Of a DNA stretch of 64,000 nucleotides, positions 1 to 11,238 are shown piece by piece (the stretch's first letter is position 1; the number at the start of each line of letters is the position of its first letter). The stretch covers positions 50,789,702 to 50,853,701 of the forward strand of contig JBANSL010000004.1 in the NCBI GenBank assembly GCA_037127255.1, read 5' to 3'. The position numbers and the translations under genes are program-made. The DNA is from Persicaria tinctoria. Lineage: Eukaryota; Streptophyta; Magnoliopsida; Caryophyllales; Polygonaceae. Below the pieces are notes generated by a model. The model was given only the letters and a program-made list of their open reading frames with translations. It was not told the origin of the DNA and ran no database searches.

Positions 1-1266
1 CAATCGCTTTATGGGGGATTAAAGGTTTCAGCAACCACAATGGAACCAGGGTACCCCTAGGAACCCCCCGCCATACAGAGCTCTAGGACATCCAGAAAGG
101 GACCAGTGGAAGGATGACCTACAACTTATCCTTGACGAAATGCGCCGGAATTAGGGCACCATCAACAATCAATTCCAGAACATCAATACAAAACATGGAG
201 AAATCGATGTCTGGAGGAAATCAATTGATACACAGATTGGCCAGCTGGCAGAAGGCGTCCCCAGACAGTCAGGTACGCTCCCTGGAATTTTAGAACCAAA
301 TCCTAAGGGGAAGACCGGACACGTCGCAGCCGTAAAGCTCAAGAGCGGACGCGAACTGCACGAAACAGAGACCGGAGAAGCAATAGACGGTATTGTAGAG
401 GAGGTCGATATCGACCAACACCTAGTCGATATTGACCACCCTCAGGTCGATATCGACCCATCTAGACCAGCAAACTCGAAACCGACTCCAACAGTCGATT
501 TCGACCAACCACCGGAAGATATCGACCATAATGCAGTCGATATCGAGTCCCCTCCAGTCGATATTGACTCATCTGTAGCACCTCCGACATCTGTTCTGGC
601 TCCTAACCAGAAAAAGAAGCTGTCTTTCCCCACAAAATCTCCAAAGGATCCAGCAGAGAAGAAATTCCAACGCTTCATCAAGATGCTTCAGAGGTTCAAT
701 GTCACCATACCTTTCACAAAAGCTCTTAATGAAACGCCATCATATGTCAAGTTCCTCAAGGAGATCCTAAGCAAAAAGCGGTCAATGGCAGAGATCGCAA
801 CCATATGGACATACTTGGGAAAAGGCCAGATCCAGGTAAGTTCGCTATAATCATAGGATTTGGTCAATATAAATTTAATGCTTTATGTGATCTTGGAGCT
901 AGTGTAAGTATAATGCCTCTATCAATATGGTCCAAGATTAAGATATGTGCCCTAGAGCTTGTGGATGCTAAGCTTTATATGGAAAACAACACAGTGGTCA
1001 TCCCAACAGGCATGGTGGACAATGTGCCAGTGTAAGTAGGTAAGTTCTTCGTCCCTGTTGATTTCTTAGTTATTGATATGGCGGAAGACCCTGCTTGTCC
1101 AGTTATTCTAGAAAGACCCTTCTTGGCGAGGGTGGATTCCAACATAAGCGTAAGGAAGGGAGTGCTCACTTTCAACATCAGCGATGAGGTAATTGATTAT
1201 TCCTTTAATAAAACTGGAAGGCATACAGGTCCCATGGAAGAGGTAAAGTCTATATCAGCTGGTTAA
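1..1266 (+). pseudogene. Element A gag C-terminus, VDID linker and retroviral-type protease (broken)
   Basis: The first 120 bases encode the gag tail (PYRALGHPERDQWKDDL), which matches the tail of element B's gag. One frame with a stop near 150 runs through the VDID linker to a conserved block before the protease (FQRFIKMLQRFNVTIPFTKAL). The protease holds the plant Athila/Tat active-site form CDLGASVSIMPLS at about 885-925, the flap-side block DAKLYMENNTVVIPTG, and VILERPFL near 1110, usually ILGRPFL. Stops near 850, 1033 and 1264 and a frame change near 830 break it. Its role would be to cut the Gag-Pol polyprotein inside the virus-like particle. Confidence 0.75.
404..565 (+). repeat. Coding palindrome repeats (VDID/VDIE)
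   Basis: At least seven near-copies of GTCGATATCGAC occur in 160 bases. In the gag-pro frame they read VDIDQ, VDIDH, VDIDP, VDFDQ, EDIDH, VDIESP and VDIDS. Each DNA copy contains the palindrome TCGATATCGA or a one-base variant. The same block is found at the same place in element B, with the form TCGACGTCGA. Confidence 0.85.
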
Positions 1267-2152
1267 ATTACTTGCGGGGAGCCTAAGGTAAGAAATAGGA
1301 CTCCCGAAGAGCTAGAAAAGAGGGATATGGAAGCCCAGGTGGAGAAGATCATGGCTTTCCTGAACGAAGAAGCTGAGAATCCACTCGACATAGATCCAGG
1401 TACGTCGATTTGGACTAACTATTTTTTGGATACTTTGCCAGGTCTTAAGTATGGGGTCAATATCGACCCGGCGAAGTCGACAAAGCCACAAAGGCACTCA
1501 ATATTGACTACCACAGGTCAATATAGACCTCCCTATGCCGAGAAAGCCCCACCAGATATCAAGCAGAGGAATGTCGAGGAAAACGACTCGATATCGACCA
1601 CCTTTGGTCGATATCGACCTGCATCTGCTGAGTCGATTTCTTTTGTTGAGCCAAGCCAAGCCGATTTGGAGTAGCACCACCTGATATCGACTTGCCCAGG
1701 TTGATATCGACCAACCTTTGTCGAGTCGATTCCTCCTGTTGAGCAGAAGCCAGCCAATATTGAGCCAGTCAACTCAATATCGACTTCACAAAATCGACCC
1801 ATCTCCCTCCATATCGACTGAGAGTCCACCTGAAGAGCAACACAAATCGATATCGAGTAGTCTTACTCGAAATCGACTAGACCCTCAGGAGCTTCCGACA
1901 TCCGATTCTACAAAGGTAAGCCAAGGTATCGATCTTTCCTCTCCTATTTCAATTAAAGATCTATCTATACATGGGAGATGTTTGACTTGGTTTGTGCGAT
2001 TGTGCAGGATTTCCAATGATGAGCCTAAGGAGTATGAAGTTGGAGACAAGCTCTATGTTTCCAAATCAAATGATCATTGGTTTCCTAACAAATTCAACAA
2101 GAAGAAGATGGGGCCTTTCACGGTGAACAAGATCCATTCAGGAGGATTGTAG
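1267..2152 (+). pseudogene. Element A post-protease region with integrase C-terminus-like end
   Basis: Open stretches at 1327-1674 and 1718-2152 fill the place of RT and integrase. They are dominated by the palindrome (for example TCGATATCGACC near 1590, 1608, 1683 and 1700) and by low-complexity peptides such as SISTTFGRYRPASAESIS. The last part (about 2032-2149) reads YEVGDKLYV, then KKKMGPFTVNKIHSGG. This resembles the end of Athila integrases (GPFTV followed by hydrophobic and glycine residues). No RT motif (F/YxDD), RNase H motif or integrase DDE residue is visible. I read this as an old deletion joining protease to the integrase tail. Confidence 0.55.
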
Positions 2153-3705
2153 CTAATGGACAAGAATGGAGTCTTATTTGAAGCCCAAGCTACATGGGCC
2201 CTGCAAATGCCACCTTGAGCTTACTGGAGAAGTCGGCCTAGCGACTATAAAATCTAGAGCTTGTAAATAAACATTTATTTTTGGGATTTTTAGACATTGT
2301 TGCTTTTGTTTTTTGGTTTTGAACTTTTAGTTTTTCTATTGTGGGTATTTCTCTTCTACATTTTTCAGGTCCATGGGGAAAGAAGCAAGCTAAAATCGGA
2401 TTAGGCCCAGCAGCATAGCACCCGATTCTGACGATTAGCACACATGTCTAGTGAGTTTCTTTCTTTACCCTTGTTTTTATGCAGTGAGGACACTGTAATG
2501 TTTAAGTATGGGATGGGGGAAGGGCTTACTTTGTGCATATTTGATTTATGTGACATTATTTGTGCATTATTTCTTGAATTGCTTATGCATGGCTATTTTG
2601 GAATTCATTATTGATTTATGTGCTTACATCCATGTTTTCCAAAGTTTGTAAAAATGACCCCCATTGAAAATTTTGATAAATGTCATGGAAGCTTTAAATG
2701 AACTCGACGATGCAAAATTAGATTCATTAGAGGTATATCATGAAATTGCCTAGTAAAGGAAAGTCACAATGATGTGCATATTTTATTGAAACCATGAAAT
2801 GAGGTAAAATTTGAAGTTGCTTTTGACATGTTGCATAATAAGAGGATGGAGGACTTTATATTTCCATATAATGCTCATATATTTATATTCCTTAGCCATA
2901 CCTATGCTTATGCATCACAAAAGCCATATTGAGCCTTATTTCATATATTGCTCCACATGTTCTAAATATTGTCATTCTTTACCTTATTTCCTATCCGGGG
3001 ATTTGAGAATGATGTCACATTATGGAGATTATTATATTGTTGTTGTGTTGTTATTATCATATTTGGAGTTTGGCAGGAATGTTTGAAATATATGGAAAAT
3101 TGAATGAGTGAAAGAAAATCCAATCACCTTAGAAGATATAGGTAGATTGACCGTGCTCGCTAAGATAATAGTTTGGCGAGATGGGACGCACAGGTGAGGA
3201 GTCCAAATCACTAAGTATCAGGGGTCATTCATGACACCCATGTTTGCGACTCGCGAGAAGGCAGTGATGAGGTTAGAGAGGTAAAAGCATTATTATTATT
3301 ATTAACAAAAGCATTATGGAAGGTGATGAATCTTATGAAGAAGGAATGTGGAGAATTCCAGTTTGGGAAATACTCCATTTCCCCGAATTATTAGCACCAC
3401 ATTGCCAAAAATTGCACACCTTTAGCCTTTTGCCAATCTACTCCTTATTGAGCTTAATTAAAGTCCTCTTGATTATTAATGCATTGTCACATATGGATTG
3501 TTTTTGCATAACCCTCCTTTTGTGAGTAGATGTTGCTTTTTAGTTGCATATGCATGGATTTGTGAAACTAGTACCTTTTCGATGATGGTAATTGATTGCA
3601 GGGACATATGACAATGATTCTAAGATGTTGAAAGTTTTGATTTCTTTTCCTGAATGACAATTAAAAGTATTGCTTGAGGACAAGCAAGCTTAAGTATGGG
3701 GTGTT
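2153..3705 (+). other. Element A 3' UTR and polypurine tract
   Basis: This is non-coding and AT-rich. Near-identical blocks occur in inverted orientation in element B at 4891-6570, for example the GAAGTCGGCCTAGCGACTAT block at about 2229. It ends with the Athila/Tat-type signature GAGGACAAGCAAGCTTAAG and then TATGGGG (about 3676-3701), which I take as the polypurine tract just before the LTR. No gene is seen. Confidence 0.65.
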
Positions 3706-4354
3706 TGTTGTGAGCCTAAATTTCCATGTTTTACACTTACTTTTATATCGATTTCTGCATGCATTTCATACATTTGGGTTAAAGTAATACAGAATCTGTG
3801 TAGTTTACACTTATTTGCCAAATTATGGAGTCTACACAAGTTTTTGTTATATTTCGCAGAAATCTGACGCACTTTGAAGCTTAAAGGAAAGTCATGAAGA
3901 AGCCAAGGATGGTGCAGCTGGCGAAAAGCCCATTTTTCACCATCTATCATTTCGAATCAAGTTTTGAAGTCTTCATGAGAGTTGTATCCCTCGGAAAGAG
4001 CTTTCCAATGCATGCTCATATGCGTCAATCCGACGAACGAGGACTCGGGAAAGTGCGTTTTAAGAACAGAGCAGGATGCTGAGAAGGCTTGTCGTTATCG
4101 ACCAAGCACACTCAATATCGACCAAGTTTGTTGTCTTTGCTTTCTTTTCTGCTTTTCTCTGTTGTTTCTGTCTGTCTGTTTGATTTTCTGTATGTGAGAT
4201 TTATCGCTACCTGAGATCCGCTGACGTGATTCCTCGAGGATCGATCCTAACTTCTCGCTGCTACATCAGGAGGAGGTCTTGTAATTATTTGCGTGGGCCT
4301 AAATCTGGTTTGATCTATTTCATTACATTTTAAAGTCGATTTCCTCCTACAACA
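3706..4354 (+). repeat. 3' LTR of element A
   Basis: It starts TGTTGTGAGCC directly after the polypurine tract and ends TACAACA, so the termini are inverted (TGTTG/CAACA). The last 150 bases match the end of B's 5' LTR: CCGCTGAC, CGATCCTAAC, GTCTTGTAATTATTTG. At 649 bp it is much shorter than the 1.66-1.77 kb LTRs of its relatives, so it has an internal deletion and shows no clear TATA box. Confidence 0.8.
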
Positions 4355-4870
4355 TCCACACTTTCTCGGAATGGCCCAATACGTCATCGGCCCAAAAATA
4401 GTGGTAGTCGACGTCGAGTAGTCTTCTCGATCTCAGGTACTCTTCATGGCTCCTCGAGTAGTTTTCTTCTCGCCGAGCTCGAGTAAGTTTTCAACAATGG
4501 TCGACGTTGAGTAACTTATTCGACATCGAGTAGTCTTCGAGCTTGAGTGTCTAACTTTAGTCTAACTTTAGTCTTCGAGCTCGTCTTCGAGCTTGTCTGC
4601 ATTCCTTAGTCGTTCTGGCATCTAACTTTAGTCGACGTCGAGTAGCCTTGTCGACGTCGAGTGCGTTCCTTCATTCGTCTCCTTCTTTTGGTTTTGTCCC
4701 GGAATGGCTCCAAATTCTGCAAAATTAAACCAAAACTCGTGTATACCTCTATTTCTGGCAAATAAGCTCCTACTACACAAATTCAACATATTCCCAACCA
4801 AAAATATGCAATATACTTAGAATAAGGAACGAAAATGCGCGTAAAAACATGGTTACATTGGTGGACATCA
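4355..4870 (-). repeat. Partial 3' LTR of element B
   Basis: This is the first part of the LTR in element orientation, starting TGATGTCCACC at 4870 and matching about 10768-11238 of the 5' LTR. It carries many copies of TCGACGTCGAG, as GTCGACGTCGAGTAG near 4408, 4632 and 4650. It is cut at 4355 by element A. Confidence 0.8.
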
Positions 4871-7010
4871 AATCACCCCATACTTAAGCTTGCTTGTCCC
4901 CAAGCAATAACTTGGATGGTCATTCAGGGGAAACCTGCAAAAACTCTCAACATAGTGAATTCATTGTTATATTACCCAACACTCAATTGCCATGCTTGAA
5001 AAGGTACTTAATGTCTTCAAGTTTTTGCCTGTGAATGAAAAGAAATTTCTCTGCACTTAAGGGGGTTATATAAAACAATTTTTCCTATGATAAAGCAACC
5101 ATAATCAGGAGGACTTTATGCAAGCTCAAAAAGGAGTAGATAGGTAAAAGGCTAAAGGTGGGCAATATTTGGTCATGTGGTGTTAATAATCTGGGGAAAT
5201 GGAGTACTTTCCAAAATGAATTACCACATTCCTTCTTCATAAGATTTCTCACCTTTCGCTCATTCGCTCATTTCTTTTTTCAATATTAAGCTTTTACCTC
5301 TCTAACCTCAGCAGTGCCTTCTCGCGAGTCATAAACATGGGTGTCAAGAATGGCCCCGGATACTTAGTGCTTTGGACTCCTCACTTTGGTATCCCATCCT
5401 GCAGAACTATTATCTCGACGCAGGGAGGGTCGATCTACCTTTATCTCCTGAGGTGACCGAATTTTCTTTCACTCATTAAATTTTCCATAGATTTGAAACT
5501 CTTCTGCCAAACTCCAACAATGATAATATAACAACACAACAACCATATAATATCTCCAAAAATGATTTCCATTCTCAACATAATCCCTGGATAGGGTATA
5601 AGGTAAAAATGGGCAATATGTAAGGCATATGTGGAGAAATAATGATATAAAGACAAGTAAGGCTTATAATATGGCTTTTGTGATGCAATTAGGCATAGGT
5701 ATGGCTAGGAATATGAATATGAGCATATATGGAAAATATAAAGTCCTCCATCCTCTTATTGTGCAATATGTCAAAAGCAACATCAAATTTACCTCACTTT
5801 TGTGGTTTTACCTAGAAGATTCGCACTTTATTGAGACTTCCCTTTCCTATGCAATCTTGTGCTATATCTCTAACAAATCCACTTTTACATCATTGAGTCC
5901 TGCCTTGACTTCCATGACTCTTTTCTTTTTAGCAATTTACAAGCTTTGGGAGATGTCATATAAAACAAATTTTGGGCTAAACAATTAAGCATAAAAATTA
6001 AAAAATTTACCCAAAACCCAAAATTCACCATGCATAACCAAAATCATATAAATAAATAGTATTAAGCTCTTCCCACACCCCATACTTAAAATCTACAGTG
6101 TCCCCACTGTATAAATCAATATAAAACAAGGGTAAAGGAAGGAGCTCACCAAATAATGCGTCGAGGAGTCAAATCAAGTGATGTCGAGTAGAGTGGAGGT
6201 ATTCGACGTCGAGTAAAGTACTCGACATCGAGTACAATCTGCAATGTCGAGTGGAAGTCTAAAGTCGATGGTCCTCCTGGGTGGTCGACGTCGAGTGGCC
6301 TACTCGACGTCTAGTAGATCTGTGTGCTCAACGCTCCTTGTAGTCGATCTCGACTTGGACTTAGTCGATTTTGACTACTTTTTTAGGGACTTCGTCTTCC
6401 CTTCTTCGCGATCCTTTATGCCCATAGCCTGAAATTTGTTAGTTTTCGCACAAAGACAAAACTTTCCACATGAAGTATTCAAAAAAAAGTCCAAAACAAA
6501 CTCTAAAAGTAAAAAGTCCTAAAATTTAAAGTTTTTTTATGTACATGCTCTAGATTTTATAGTCGCTAGGCCGACTTCTTCTTTTCTTGCTCAAGAACCC
6601 TTAATGGGGGGCCCTCTTGTGCCTGGCCCTTCTCCTGGATCATCTAGGTTCTGATTGTAGTATTCAAGCTCTGCTGATAAGTTGTTGCTCTTATAGGATC
6701 CGTTAACCTCATGTTTCTTCTTCTTTCCAGCCTGATTCCTGCATAGGTTAGCTTGCCACGGGGCATGGTCCCCTCTAAAATTCTTTTTATTCTTATGCAT
6801 GAATGGATGAGAGGTAGGAATCATACTTGAACTTACCTTTTCGTGCCAAAAACAGCAATCTTCGGCCTGAAAGTTAGTCGACGTCGAGTACAAGTAGTCG
6901 ACGTCGAGTACAGGGACCCCATACTTAGGCTTTCGGCTGGTCTGGAGCTCGTCATAGGAATTCGATATCGAGTGGGAGTACTCGACGTCGAGTTTCGTAG
7001 TCGACGTCGA
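4871..7010 (-). other. Element B polypurine tract and 3' UTR-like region
   Basis: The complement of 4871-4910 reads TTGGGGACAAGCAAGC followed by TTAAGTATGGGG, the same tract as in element A. The rest is AT-rich and repeat-like, with palindrome clusters at 6180-6370 and 6878-7030 that fit between short open stretches. A minus-strand open stretch at about 6590-6893 is rich in Lys and Asn and is not recognised. Nothing here matches RT or integrase. Confidence 0.6.
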
Positions 7011-7820
7011 TCAGGTGTTGTCGATGTCGAGTCGCTTTTTGGCGCTTCCCTCCGTTGTTGTTTGCTCATCCCCGTGGTTTCCTATGCTCTTTACCTCCAG
7101 CCATGGAACTTCCTCTTTTGGGGGCCCGAAAGTGAATTCTAAGACCTCGTTACCTATCGTGAAGTTGAGCAATCGTTTCCTGACGCTAATGTTAGCATCT
7201 GCTGTAGCTAGAAAAGGTTTACCAAGAACAATAGGGCAAGCAGGATCTTCCGCCATATCTATAACAAGGAAATCTACGGGAATACAGAACTTACCAACCT
7301 GGACAGGGACATTATCAACCATACCTGTAGGGATGACCACTGTATTGTTTGCCATGTATAGCTTGGCATCCAAAGGCTCTAGTGCTAATAACTTCACCTT
7401 TGACCAGATTGATAAGGGCATGATGCTCACGCTTACTCCTAGTTCACACAGTGCCTCATATCTATGTTATCCAAATCCCACAGTAATAGAAAACTTACTA
7501 GGGTCAGGTATTTTCTCAGGGAAATCCATCCTTTTGCAGTCGTTGGCGATTTTTGTGATTGATCGCTTATTTCTAAGGATTTCCTTGAGCAACTTGACAT
7601 ATGCAGGCATCTCCTGAAGAGCTTCTGTAAAAGGAATTGAAACGTTTAGTTCTTGGAGCATCTTAACAAAGCGTTTAAACCTACCTGCAGTGGGATCCTT
7701 CAGCGCCTTGAAAGGGAACAGAAGCGTCTTCTTTGGTTTCGGAGCCAGAATATCTTTCATGGGTGATGCAGAGTCCTCAATGTTGAGTGTAGAGCCCTCG
7801 ACATCGACTATAGGAGTCAA
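7011..7820 (-). pseudogene. Element B protease with conserved pre-protease block (inactivated)
   Basis: One minus-strand frame from 7820 to 7011 contains the VDVE linker end, the block FVKMLQELNVSIPFTEALQE, then YEALCELGVSVSIMPLS, DAKLYMANNTVVIPTGMVDN and PIVLGKPFL. A single TAA at 7464-7466 splits it. The catalytic motif, CDLGAS in element A, reads CELGVS here, so the catalytic Asp is Glu and the following Ala is Val. This should kill protease activity. The fold is otherwise well kept. Confidence 0.8.
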
Positions 7821-7970
7821 CGTCGAGTGTTGTTGATGCGCAGAAGTTTCCTCGATGTTGTGTGGCTGGTCGACGTCAGGTGAATCTACTCGACGTCGAG
7901 TAGACTGGTCGACGTCGACTGGAGTCTGCTCGGTGTCGAGTGGATTTTCAGCTTCGTCTTTCTCCTTTTC
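7821..7970 (-). repeat. Palindrome cluster in gag-pro linker of element B
   Basis: TCGACGTCGAG and variants occur about every 25 bases (about 7869, 7889, 7908), at the same place as the VDID cluster of element A. In the reading frame they give Val-Asp-Val-Glu or Thr-Ser-Thr-like repeats. Confidence 0.75.
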
Positions 7971-8240
7971 GACCTATGGCTCGTGTAGTTGGTGCCCGCT
8001 TTTTAACTTTAGAGCAGCGACGTGTCCGGATTGCCCCTTAGGATTTGGATTTGTATGCCCAGGGAGCTTTCCAGATGGTTGTGGAATCTGTGTCGCGAGT
8101 TGACCCACTTGGGTCTCTATGTTCCACTTTCAGATGTCCATCTCCCCAAATCTCGTGTTGAGGCTATGAAGTTGAGTTTGGACGGAGCTGGTGGATTGCT
8201 CTTGCTTAGCTTGATTCCTCCTCATCTCGTATAGGATTAT

Positions 8241-9496
8241 CTATAAATCATCCTTCCGCTGGTCCCTCTCTGGATGTCCTGGAGCTCTGTATGGTGGGGG
8301 GGGGGGGTTCCTAGGGGCATCTTGATTCAATTGTGGTTGATGGAACCGTTGGTCCCCCATATAGCGATCGGGACCCCCTGCGTAAGCTACATGCTCATGA
8401 ATTTCTGCCAACCCGACTTGCTTTGTATGTGGGCACTCAGGGGCAGTGTGCCGCTGTGCACCACATTCAATACAAGGTTGGTTAACAGATAGGAATTTGA
8501 CTTGTTTAAGTAGCTTACGATTTTGGTCCTTGTAGAACTGCTCCTTGACATCATGATCAATCTCCTTAGAAGGCTCATATAGGGGCATGGATGGGGCTGG
8601 CCTTGCATGGGTGTTATCGTCGTCATTCGCAGGAGCCCCATAGGTGTTATCGAAGTTGGTGAGTCGTTCGATGGATGCCCACGCCTCTGCTAGTGTTTGC
8701 GTGAGGTATTCGTATTGCGTGTATTGATTGATCCTCTTCTTGCTGGGTAGATCAAGAGAATTGTAGAAAATCACCTAAATTACATTTGGTAGCTGCCCAT
8801 GAGTAGGGCAGGATCGCAACAGATCCTTGTACCGATCCCATGCTGGTGCTAGTGGTTCCCCAGACTTTTCTTTGAAAGCTGTAATCTTCTAGTGTAGGAG
8901 CGCTATCTTGGTAGAAGGAAAGAATTTGTTAAGAAACACATTCCTTACCTCAGCCCATGTTGTTAGGGATCGCATCGGTAGTCCTTCCAGCCACTTCAAT
9001 GCTGGACCTGCAAGAGACCAATGAAAAGCTTTCATTCTGACATATTCAAGAGTAGCAGCTTTAGCAATAGTTTGGCACATATTAGCGAAGCTGCGAAAGT
9101 AGTAATATGAGCGAGAGGGCATTCATTAAATCTCTCTTCAAATGCATTATTTTTAATTTCAGTAAGAAAGGCAGTGCGAATTTCAAAGTCATTAGGAGGG
9201 ACTAGAATAGCCGATTCAGGCATGAAAAGAGTCGGGTGCATGTAATCCTTAGAAGTGGTTAGATATAGGGCAAGCTCAGCCTCCGCTTGTCTCCTTTGTT
9301 CTGCTTCCCATTCAACGTGTGCTCTCTCAGCGACGAGAGTAGCATAGTTGGCTGCTAGCTCCCCTTGAAGCCTCTGGATCATCTCAGCTTGTATTTCTAT
9401 GGTCGACATGATCATTTTCAATCTAGAGTGGATGTGTATAAGACGTTCCGGATCGTCTAAGGCGTCAAACTCAGGTGGTTGACCAGAACGGCGCAT
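8241..9496 (-). pseudogene. Element B gag (capsid and nucleocapsid), frameshifted
   Basis: The N-terminus is at 9496 (MRRSGQPPEFDALDDP), followed by a long helical, Gln- and Ala-rich segment. The capsid core follows with MKAFHWSLAGPALKWLEGLP and LNKFFPSTKIALLH (about 9030-8880), which is the Retrotrans_gag pattern. The nucleocapsid knuckle CIECGAQRHTAPEC (CX2CX4HX4C, all residues kept) lies near 8435-8475. The tail reads YRAPGHPERDQRKDDL. Frame changes near 9120 and stops near 8885 and 8775 break the gene. Gag would form the particle that packs the element RNA. The start is the first Met, 65 nt after the PBS. Confidence 0.8.
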
Positions 9497-9560
9497 ACAC
9501 TTGCAAAAGAAAACACAAGGGAAACGTGAAATCTAGCTATCTAAGGTGGGAATGATTGCC

Positions 9561-9578
9561 TCCCCGGCAATGGCGCCA
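9561..9578 (-). other. Element B primer binding site
   Basis: The complement reads TGGCGCCATTGCCGGGGA, three bases from the LTR end. It matches, with one change, the Athila/Tat-type PBS TGGCGCCGTTGCCGGGGA, generally assigned to tRNA-Asp. It starts minus-strand DNA synthesis. Confidence 0.85.
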
Positions 9579-9581
9579 ATT

Positions 9582-11238
9582 TGTTGTGGGAGTAAATCGA
9601 GACTTGCAATTAAAATATAAATAAAGTAAAGCAAACCGATTCCGTTCCGAGCAAATAATTACAAGACTCCATCCCGTTGTAGTAGAAGGTAGTCAGGATC
9701 GATCATCGAGGAAGCGTGTCAGCGGTTCTTAGATAGCACGTGAATCACGTCCAGAAACCAACTCAGAGTACTCGAACTCGACTAGGGTGTAGTCGACAGG
9801 GGCCTCGTACAATCGATTTCGAGCAGAAATAAGAAATCCAGGCAGAGGATGTAGTCGACGTCGACAAGCTCTCCTCGACGTCGAGGGGGTTGGCTTCGTC
9901 GAGTACCTGCAGAGACAAAAACAAGCAACAATCTCGAGCATAATCTCTTGATCGAGTATTAGTGCTCCACGTCGACCATGTTTAGTCGATGTCGAGTAGC
10001 TGCGTAGAAACGTAATAAAAGCTGAAGTTCGCAGATCTCAAAATAGACTATATATGAAAGAAAACTTCCAAGATTGGGTTTTGTCACAACGATAACCAAA
10101 CATGCATAAGGCAAGATAAATAGAGATAATCATGCAAATCACATCAAGGATCAAGCTTTCACCTTTTCCAACAATTAGACAACTCTTTCGAGAAACCCTA
10201 ATTGTATCTACCAATTTTATGTTTATAATCCAAGTGGTTAACCTGAATCTTTATCAATTAGGCAATAAACATAACACAGATAGTGGACGATCAAAACATG
10301 ATAAAAGTCGAATCTTTACCTCAAGCATGCATGGCTATCGTCGGGCTCACCCCGACCCTAGAAGTGGGTAGACTACCCGCTCATCGCCATTGGAATTATC
10401 ATTGAAAGAAATAAACTTTGCATTAAACTAAATTCTTGACCTTTACAGTCCCGGCACTCCAACTTTCACAAAAGCGCCAAAACTCTAAATGCCTTGAAAT
10501 CCTAAACTCTCTACTTGCTATGAATTGTCCCTCTCTGAAATTGAATGTATAGAAATCAGCCCCCCCCATGAGCTTTATTTATAGGGTTTAATCCTTGCTA
10601 ATCAAGGAAAGCATATTCTATCTATTCCTAAAGATATAAAACTTGATAAATAAAACATTAATCCTAAAAGGTAAATATCTAAATCTCCATGTGGTAACAA
10701 AAGTCTTCTCTCCATAGATAGATCTTGATAAAATCGGATAGAAACCTCTTTGCTTCATGCCCAAGTAGTCCACACTTGCTCGGAATGGCCCAATACGTCC
10801 TCGGTCCAAAAATAGTGGTTGTCGACGTCGAGTAGTCTTCTCAATATTGGGTACTCTTCATGGCTTCTCAAGTAGTTTTCTTCTCGTCGAGCTCGAGTAA
10901 GTCTTCAACAGCGGTTGACATCGAGTAACTTACTCGACATCGAGTAGTCTTCGAGCTCGAGTGTCTTGCGACTGCATTCCTTAGCCGTTCTGGCATCTAA
11001 CTTTAGTCGACGTCGAGTAGCCTTGTCGATGCCGAGTACGTTTCTGCATTCATCTCCTCCTTTCGGTTTTGTCCCGGAATGGCTCCAAATTCTGCAAAAT
11101 TAAACCAAAACTCGTGTAGACCTCTATTTCTGGAAAATAAGCTTATACTACACAAATTCAACATATTCCCAACCCAAAATATGCGATATACTTAGAATAA
11201 GAAATGAAAATACGCGTAAAAACATGGTTAATTTAGTG
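9582..11238 (-). repeat. 5' LTR of element B
   Basis: It ends (minus strand) in CCCACAACA at 9582, three bases from the PBS. A TATA box, CTATAAATAAA, lies at 10574-10584 in minus orientation. The same TATA and downstream AAGC/AAGCC are in the LTRs at 12436, 14522 and 55511. Palindrome clusters lie at 9770-9990 (downstream of TATA) and 10820-11040 (upstream). The outer TGATGTCC end is missing a few bases at the junction with element C. Confidence 0.8.
10574..10584 (-). promoter_or_regulatory. TATA box of element B 5' LTR
   Basis: The complement reads CTATAAATAAA. It is conserved in position and sequence in four LTRs of this family in the window, so it is the likely core promoter of the element RNA. 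Confidence 0.7.

Larger units (their letters stand above)
1..4354 (+). mobile_element. Element A: Athila-like Ty3/gypsy element, 3' part only
   Basis: The order on the + strand is gag C-terminus, linker rich in VDID, aspartic protease, a stretch with palindromic repeats, an integrase C-terminus-like piece, a long 3' UTR, a polypurine tract and a 3' LTR ending CAACA at 4354. The RT, RNase H and integrase core expected between about 1300 and 2000 are absent. The left end lies outside the window. The right end abuts, without spacer, the middle of the LTR of element B (compare 4355 onward with about 10768 onward). I infer that A inserted into B's LTR, and that the other half of this LTR lies to the left of the window. 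Confidence 0.8.
4355..11238 (-). mobile_element. Element B: Athila-like non-autonomous gypsy element (gag-pro only)
   Basis: Read on the minus strand it has a 5' LTR (11238 to 9582), a PBS, gag with a CCHC knuckle, the palindrome linker, a protease, about 2.1 kb of UTR-like DNA with more palindromes, a polypurine tract and a partial 3' LTR. No RT, RNase H or integrase motif is seen. The internal part is about 4.7 kb against about 9-10 kb in complete Athila elements. It would need enzymes from another element. Element A interrupts the 3' LTR at 4354/4355, and the outer end of the 5' LTR is trimmed by a few bases next to element C. Confidence 0.8.

Noticed and set aside
5629..5988. + strand open frame of 119 codons in element B
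   Set aside because: Lies in the 3' UTR, has no domain, and its complement matches the UTR of element A.
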